NCBI GenBank assembly: GCA_051005135.1
Contig: JBPCJQ010000083.1
Location: 1-52,401, forward strand
Origin: DATAQC01 sp051005135
Lineage (GTDB): Bacteria > Actinomycetota > Acidimicrobiia > Acidimicrobiales > AC-14
Direction: 5' to 3'
DNA: 52,401 nucleotides
Part shown: piece after piece, positions 48,795 through 52,401 of the stretch
Position numbering within the stretch: the stretch's first letter is position 1
Layout of the letters: each line of letters opens with the position of its first letter
Notes under the pieces: model-generated
Told to the model about the DNA's origin: nothing
What the model saw: the letters and a program-made list of their open reading frames with translations, nothing else
The model's database searches: none
Program-made: the position numbers and the translations under genes

Positions 48795-49145
48795 ATGACA
48801 CTCGAAGAAACACTTGAGAGGTTCCGTACCGCGGCCAACGCGATGGCGCGGGGCGACGCAGACGGGGTCAAAGCGGTGTACTCACACGCTGACGACGTCA
48901 CGCTCGCCAACCCGTTCGGTCAAGCCGTCCGAGGGTGGGCGGACGTTGCTGCGGCGCTTGATTACGTGTCGGCCCGGTTCAGCGATGGGCAGGTTATGGA
49001 GTTCAACACCATCGCTCGTTACGAGACGGCTGGCCTTGTGACATTCCTGATCGCCGGGGCCAACGGGACTATCGGTTCAATGGCCCGGGTAGCACCGAGT
49101 ACTGGAGATCGAGGATCACTGCGATGGTCTCACGCAGCTGTGTGA
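48795..49145 (+). pseudogene. SnoaL/NTF2-like protein, 3' truncated
   Basis: ATG 48795, after GGAGG, begins a SnoaL-like fold (LEETLERFRTAANAMARGDA, VTLANPFGQAVRGWADVAAA). The expected final strands are absent: after FLIAGANGTIGSMARV, about residue 97, the sequence becomes unrelated and is shared with the opposite-strand mazF 3' end. A rearrangement junction near 49090 is likely. The frame stays open to 49145. Confidence 0.6.
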
Positions 49146-49440
49146 GCACGGCGTGGCCGACGTTGCCGCGAGTGGCAATGATTCGGTTCGAAGAGACGGC
49201 GCGAAGGTGTTGGCACTGGGCGGCCGAGGCATCGTCGAGGCCGTTGGCCGAGTCGGACTCGATGACGATCTCTGAGTGGAACCGCCGGATCGTGGTGGTG
49301 AGCGGTACGACGTGGAAGACGGAGGGCGCGGCGTCCAGGATTCGCTGAGCCGTCACCAGGACTGCTGGATGACGGAAGCCCGCTTCGCGTCCCTCGGGAA
49401 CGCCGAGATCAAGGTCAACGACATCACCCGAGTTCGGCAT
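49069..49440 (-). CDS. mazF: MazF-type endoribonuclease toxin
   Basis: The 123-residue protein has the MazF/PemK core (GDVVDLDLGVPEGREAGFRH, PAVLVTAQRIL, FHVVPLTTTIR, HLRAVSSNRI). MazF cleaves single-stranded RNA at short motifs. The last 12 or so residues (QYSVLPGPLNR) extend past the usual end after VILDL, within DNA shared with the truncated SnoaL gene, so the natural stop may have been lost. It overlaps the antitoxin gene by 17 nt. Confidence 0.85.
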   Translation of the reverse strand: MPNSGDVVDLDLGVPEGREAGFRHPAVLVTAQRILDAAPSVFHVVPLTTTIRRFHSEIVIESDSANGLDDASAAQCQHLRAVSSNRIIATRGNVGHAVLTQLRETIAVILDLQYSVLPGPLNR

Positions 49441-49618
49441 CGAGCCAAGTGATCTCGTCTTCGCGCAATGGCGCCGTCAATTCCGCGCCGACGCGGCTCT
49501 GCCGAAGCGCTCGGACAGCAAGGGACACCGTGTTCCCGACGGTGGTCTGCAACTCTGCGGCGAGCCGCTTGAGCTCCTCGTGTGTCGCAGTATCGATCCT
49601 GACACTCGTACTCTGCAT
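49424..49618 (-). CDS. mazE: MazE-type antitoxin
   Basis: The 64-residue protein has a ribbon-helix-helix start (QSTSVRIDTATHEELKRLAA) and an acidic tail (REDEITWLDAELG) that would occupy the MazF RNA groove. ATG 49618 is the start expected for the family. First gene of the pair. Confidence 0.83.
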   Translation of the reverse strand: MQSTSVRIDTATHEELKRLAAELQTTVGNTVSLAVRALRQSRVGAELTAPLREDEITWLDAELG

Positions 49619-49742
49619 GCGAATTAGCATACATGCGGGCAAGGCCGAGCGCTCGACCGGCCCCGAATGCCAGCCAACACCGCCGCCGCGCTCGACCTCG
49701 CCCCGTCGGGAGAGGTTCACGTTCGTCTCGTAGCGTGGAGGC

Positions 49743-50085
49743 ATGTCGACGTCCTCTCCGAAGACGTTCTCTGCTCGGCTCCGCTAGGCCACGATCAAGG
49801 CGACCGACCTCGACGACAGCGTCCGCTTCTACGAGGACGTTCCCGGCTTCGAGCGCACCAGGACCGCCGACGACTTCGTCCAACTCGACGGGGGCGGCGC
49901 GCAACTGTGCGTCGACCTCGACGACGGCGAACAGCTTCAGCCGCGACTCGTCTTCGCGGTCGACGACGTCAAGGCCCTCTGCGAACCTTGGCGCGGAGCA
50001 GAGTAGAGATCGTCGCCGGTGGCCCGAGGAGCCATGGGTCATGGTCCGCGACCCCGACAGCAACGAGATCGTCTTCGAGCAATAA
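49743..50085 (+). pseudogene. Glyoxalase/bleomycin-resistance (VOC) protein remnant
   Basis: ATG 49743 starts a frame with TAG at 49785-49787. It resumes with ATDLDDSVRFYEDVPGFERT and FVQLDGGGAQLCVDLDDGEQ, stops at TAG 50004, and then continues in two other frames (VEIVAGG; EEPWVMVRDPDSNEIVFEQ) to the natural stop at 50083-50085. The fold is a VOC domain, but with one nonsense and two frameshift lesions it is dead, unless the sequence is poor here. Confidence 0.75.
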
Positions 50086-50376
50086 CGTCACTCGACCATC
50101 GCCGACGTCTGCGCAGCGTCAGCCCGCGGTCCACCCGTGGCGTCAGATCTGATCCTTCGGGGCGCCATCGGGACCCTTGGCAGATGATCGCGGCCGCCAT
50201 CGACGTGGAAATCGGCCGCGAGGTCGACTACCGGCCCGTGGAGTCCGACGCCGCCGCCCGCGCCCCAGGGCTGATGGTCGACCTGCTGTGAGCCGCAGGC
50301 GCAACGACCGGTGGACCACCGCCAGGAAGTCGCTATCGGAGGCGGCGGCGGCCGAGGGGCTGGCCAATGACGTCTT
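50086..50376. other. Stretch without an intact gene
   Basis: No full gene is visible. On the plus strand, MIAAAIDVEIGREVDYRPVE to MVDLL and a stop at 50289-50291 looks like the C-terminal end of a lost enzyme gene, family not recognised. Nothing else is supported. Confidence 0.4.
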
Positions 50377-51441
50377 CTATGAGCGGCCCCGGAAGTGGTG
50401 GGACGTCGGTGCATGGTGGTCGCGCCCGTCGTGGTCGCAGGGACTGGTGTGGATGAGGGCCTGGGCCAGGCGGGGGATCTGGTGGAGGAGGTGATGATGG
50501 GCCTCTTCGGAGATCTCGTGAGCCTGAGCCAGGGTGAGCTCGCAGTCGGAGGTCACCTCGGCGTCGGCCAGCAGCTCATGGCCCATCCAGCGCACACGCA
50601 CCCTTTCCACGCCCTCTACTCCGGGCACGGCGGCCAGGACGCGAGCGACCTGGTTCACGAGCTCAGGGTCGACGCTGTCCATGAGGCGTCGGTAGACGTC
50701 GCGGGCAGCCCCCTTGAGGACGAACAGGATGGCAGCGGTGATGGCGAGGCCGACGATCGGGTCCGCGAGCTCGAACCCAAGGGCAACACCGAGGGCGCCT
50801 ATCACAACAGCCAGCGAGGTCAGACCGTCGGTCCGGGCGTGCAGCCCATCGGCCACCAGGGCGGCTGAGCCGATCTTGCGTCCGACCCGAATCCGGTAGA
50901 CGGCGACGAGCTCGTTGCCGGCAAACCCGATGATCCCGGCGACCATCACCCATCCGACGTTGCGCACGTCGGCCGGGTGCAGAAGTCGACGCACCGCCTC
51001 CCACGCCGCCACCGCCGAGGACAGGGCGATCATGACGACGATGAAGATGCCGGCAAGATCCTCGGACCGGCCGTAGCCATAGGTGTAGCGACGGGTCGGT
51101 GGGCGACGGCCGAGCCAGAAGGCGAGGCCGAGGGGCAGCGCGGTCAAGGCGTCGGCGAAGTTGTGGACGGTGTCGCCCAGCAAAGCCACCGACCCGCTGA
51201 CGAGCACGACGATGACTTGCAGCGCGGCAGTGAGGATCAGGGCGGCGAGAGAGAGCTCGAGAGCTCGTATGCCCTCGGTGCTGGAGGTCAGGGCCTGGTC
51301 GACCGACTCGGCGGCATCGTGGCTGTGGGGGGCCAGGAAGGAGCGCAGCCGGCTGCGCCGGCCGCCGTGGCGTTCGTGGTGGTGGCCACGTGGAGTCCCG
51401 GCGTGGCGGTGGTCGTCCGACTCGTGGCCGTGATCGGTCAT
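50377..51441 (-). CDS. Cation diffusion facilitator transporter, His-rich termini
   Basis: The 354-residue CDF protein has six membrane helices. The metal site has HxxxD pairs in helices 2 and 5 (DTVHNFADALTAL and GLHARTDGLTSL), the zinc type. The N terminus (HGHESDDHRHAGTPRGHHHE) and C terminus (HTSPCDHDGRDHHAPTSHH) are histidine-rich. It probably exports Zn(II) or related metals in exchange for protons. ATG 51441 overlaps the stop of a second CDF gene (ATGA). Confidence 0.9.
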   Translation of the reverse strand: MTDHGHESDDHRHAGTPRGHHHERHGGRRSRLRSFLAPHSHDAAESVDQALTSSTEGIRALELSLAALILTAALQVIVVLVSGSVALLGDTVHNFADALTALPLGLAFWLGRRPPTRRYTYGYGRSEDLAGIFIVVMIALSSAVAAWEAVRRLLHPADVRNVGWVMVAGIIGFAGNELVAVYRIRVGRKIGSAALVADGLHARTDGLTSLAVVIGALGVALGFELADPIVGLAITAAILFVLKGAARDVYRRLMDSVDPELVNQVARVLAAVPGVEGVERVRVRWMGHELLADAEVTSDCELTLAQAHEISEEAHHHLLHQIPRLAQALIHTSPCDHDGRDHHAPTSHHFRGRS

Positions 51442-52335
51442 GATGCGGCCACCGAGGTCGCATCCAGGAGCGGACGGGGGATAAAGCAGACCTGCCGGGC
51501 CTCGGGCACGGCGGCTCGGACCGCCTCCTCCACAGCTCGTCCCAAACGTGTCGCCCCCGACACGTTCATGGCCGGATCGAGCCCACCCTCTACCTCTACC
51601 ACGAGGGTCCGCCCCATCCATCGTCCACGGGCCTGTGCACCGTGGACCCCGTCGACGCCAAGCGCTGCCCTCTCGGCGTCATCGAGCACCTGGGGATCAA
51701 GGCCGTCCATGAGGTGGTGGACGAGCTCGGCGGTGACCTCGTAGCCGACGTGGAGGATGAAGGCGGTGACCGCGAAGCCGGCCACTGGGTCGCCCCACCG
51801 GTAGCCGAGGGCCACTGCGGCCAGGCCCACGAGTGCCCCGGCCGAGGACAGGGCGTCGAGCCACGAGTGGTGGGCATCGGCAACGAGCGTCGCCGACTGG
51901 ATGCGTCGTCCGACAACTGCCTTGTAACGGGCTACAGCCTGGTTGCCCACGATGCCGAGCACGGCACCGACCATGCCGATGGCCAGATGCGTGGTGGCCG
52001 AGTGGTTGACGAGCTTGCGGTAGCTCTCCACGCCGGCGAAGACGGCGCTGGCCCAGATCACCAGAGCTACCCCGAGCCCGGACAGGTCCTCGGCCCGTTC
52101 ATAACCGTAGGGGTAGCGCCGGCTCGGTGGCTTCTTCGACACCGCGAAGCCGATGAAGACCACGATGCTGGTGGACACGTCGGAGAGGTTGTGCAGGGCA
52201 TCACCCAACAGCCCGACCGATCCGGTGACCAGGGCCAGGGCCAGCTCGACGGTTCCTGTCAGCCCCAGACCCACCGCCGACACTCCGATGGCCCTATTGG
52301 CGGCCCGCCGGTGAGCGACTTCGTCGTGGACAGTC
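51438..52335 (-). CDS. Second cation diffusion facilitator transporter (5' end missing)
   Basis: From GTG 52283 the protein has 281 residues with GDALHNLSDVSTSI and ADAHHSWLDALSSA as metal-site helices. The C-terminal cytoplasmic domain lacks the His-rich tails of its neighbour. The frame is open further upstream (VHDEVAHRRAANRAI) into the poly-G at the window end, so the true start lies outside or is lost. It pairs with the downstream CDF gene, possibly as a heterodimer or a duplicated transporter. Confidence 0.85.
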
Positions 52336-52401
52336 GGGGGGGGGGGGGGGGGGGGGGGAGGGGAAGGGAAACCACAAAAAAACAGAGAGGAGGGGGGGGG
52401 G
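52336..52401. other. Poly-G and low-complexity right end
   Basis: A run of G of more than 20 bases and A/G-only sequence follow the transporter gene abruptly. This looks like sequencing or vector-end artefact. Confidence 0.75.

Noticed and set aside
52336..52401. Long poly-G tract as a structured or regulatory element
   Set aside because: Sits at the very end of the window, matches the poor C/T-rich left end and looks like sequence artefact.
1..52401. rRNA or tRNA genes, cobalamin riboswitch near cobT, insertion sequences, prophage
   Set aside because: I looked for their typical signatures and saw none; short tRNAs could still be missed by eye.

Overview
The window is about 52 kb of very GC-rich DNA. 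It reads as a fragment of an actinobacterial chromosome, possibly class Acidimicrobiia. Support comes from frequent GTG/TTG starts, a DNA polymerase I with a Tyr in the O-helix and a decayed proofreading site, an ANTAR-type PdtaR-like regulator, a RegX3-like response regulator, GTTCACC-type PHO boxes, a polyphosphate-specific glucokinase and many leaderless-looking promoters. The class is a guess; the phylum is well supported. Both ends (about 1-128 and 52336-52401) are homopolymer-rich and look like poor-quality clone or contig ends. Several single-base lesions inside genes may therefore be sequencing errors rather than biology.

Layout. 0.1-9.6 kb: polA with an in-frame amber codon, a DtxR-family regulator, a membrane protein plus ECF sigma factor pair, a ClpC-N-domain protein without ATPase, a ClC channel overlapping ppgK, the ANTAR regulator and a small coiled-coil protein. 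9.7-12.3 kb: malQ and an overlapping MBL-fold hydrolase. 12.3-33.8 kb: a phosphate and polyphosphate region. It holds a RegX3-like regulator; a CHAD protein whose stop overlaps the start of a ParA-type ATPase; a phoU-like remnant joined to a broken PIN toxin; a minus-strand run senX3-phoU-ppk1-CYTH/CHAD-nudix-sixA; the pstSCAB-phoU operon; a LysR regulator with a TauE/SafE permease; and two divergent secreted phosphoesterases. PHO-box direct repeats at 11-nt spacing precede pstS (four units), lie between the two phosphoesterases on both strands, precede regX3, and also sit just after parA. 33.8-44.1 kb: ordinary chromosomal genes (L,D-transpeptidase, epimerase, Ser/Thr kinase, disulfide oxidoreductase, M50 protease, thioredoxin-like lipoprotein, GPP34, cobT, GtrA, DUF1697). 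44.2-50.3 kb: an accessory, decaying zone with vapBC and mazEF toxin-antitoxin pairs, one intact flavodoxin-like reductase and many gene fragments. 50.4-52.3 kb: two overlapping cation-diffusion-facilitator transporters, the second cut by the window end.

How the genes fit together. Under phosphate limitation a SenX3/RegX3-type system would induce Pst uptake and two exported phosphoesterases through the PHO boxes. PPK1 stores phosphate as polyphosphate, two CHAD proteins probably bind the granules, and polyphosphate glucokinase spends polyphosphate on glucose, which MalQ next door can release. The most novel idea here is that the ParA ATPase, translationally coupled to a CHAD protein, positions or partitions polyphosphate granules. 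This is inference from gene order and family knowledge; nothing in the sequence proves it.
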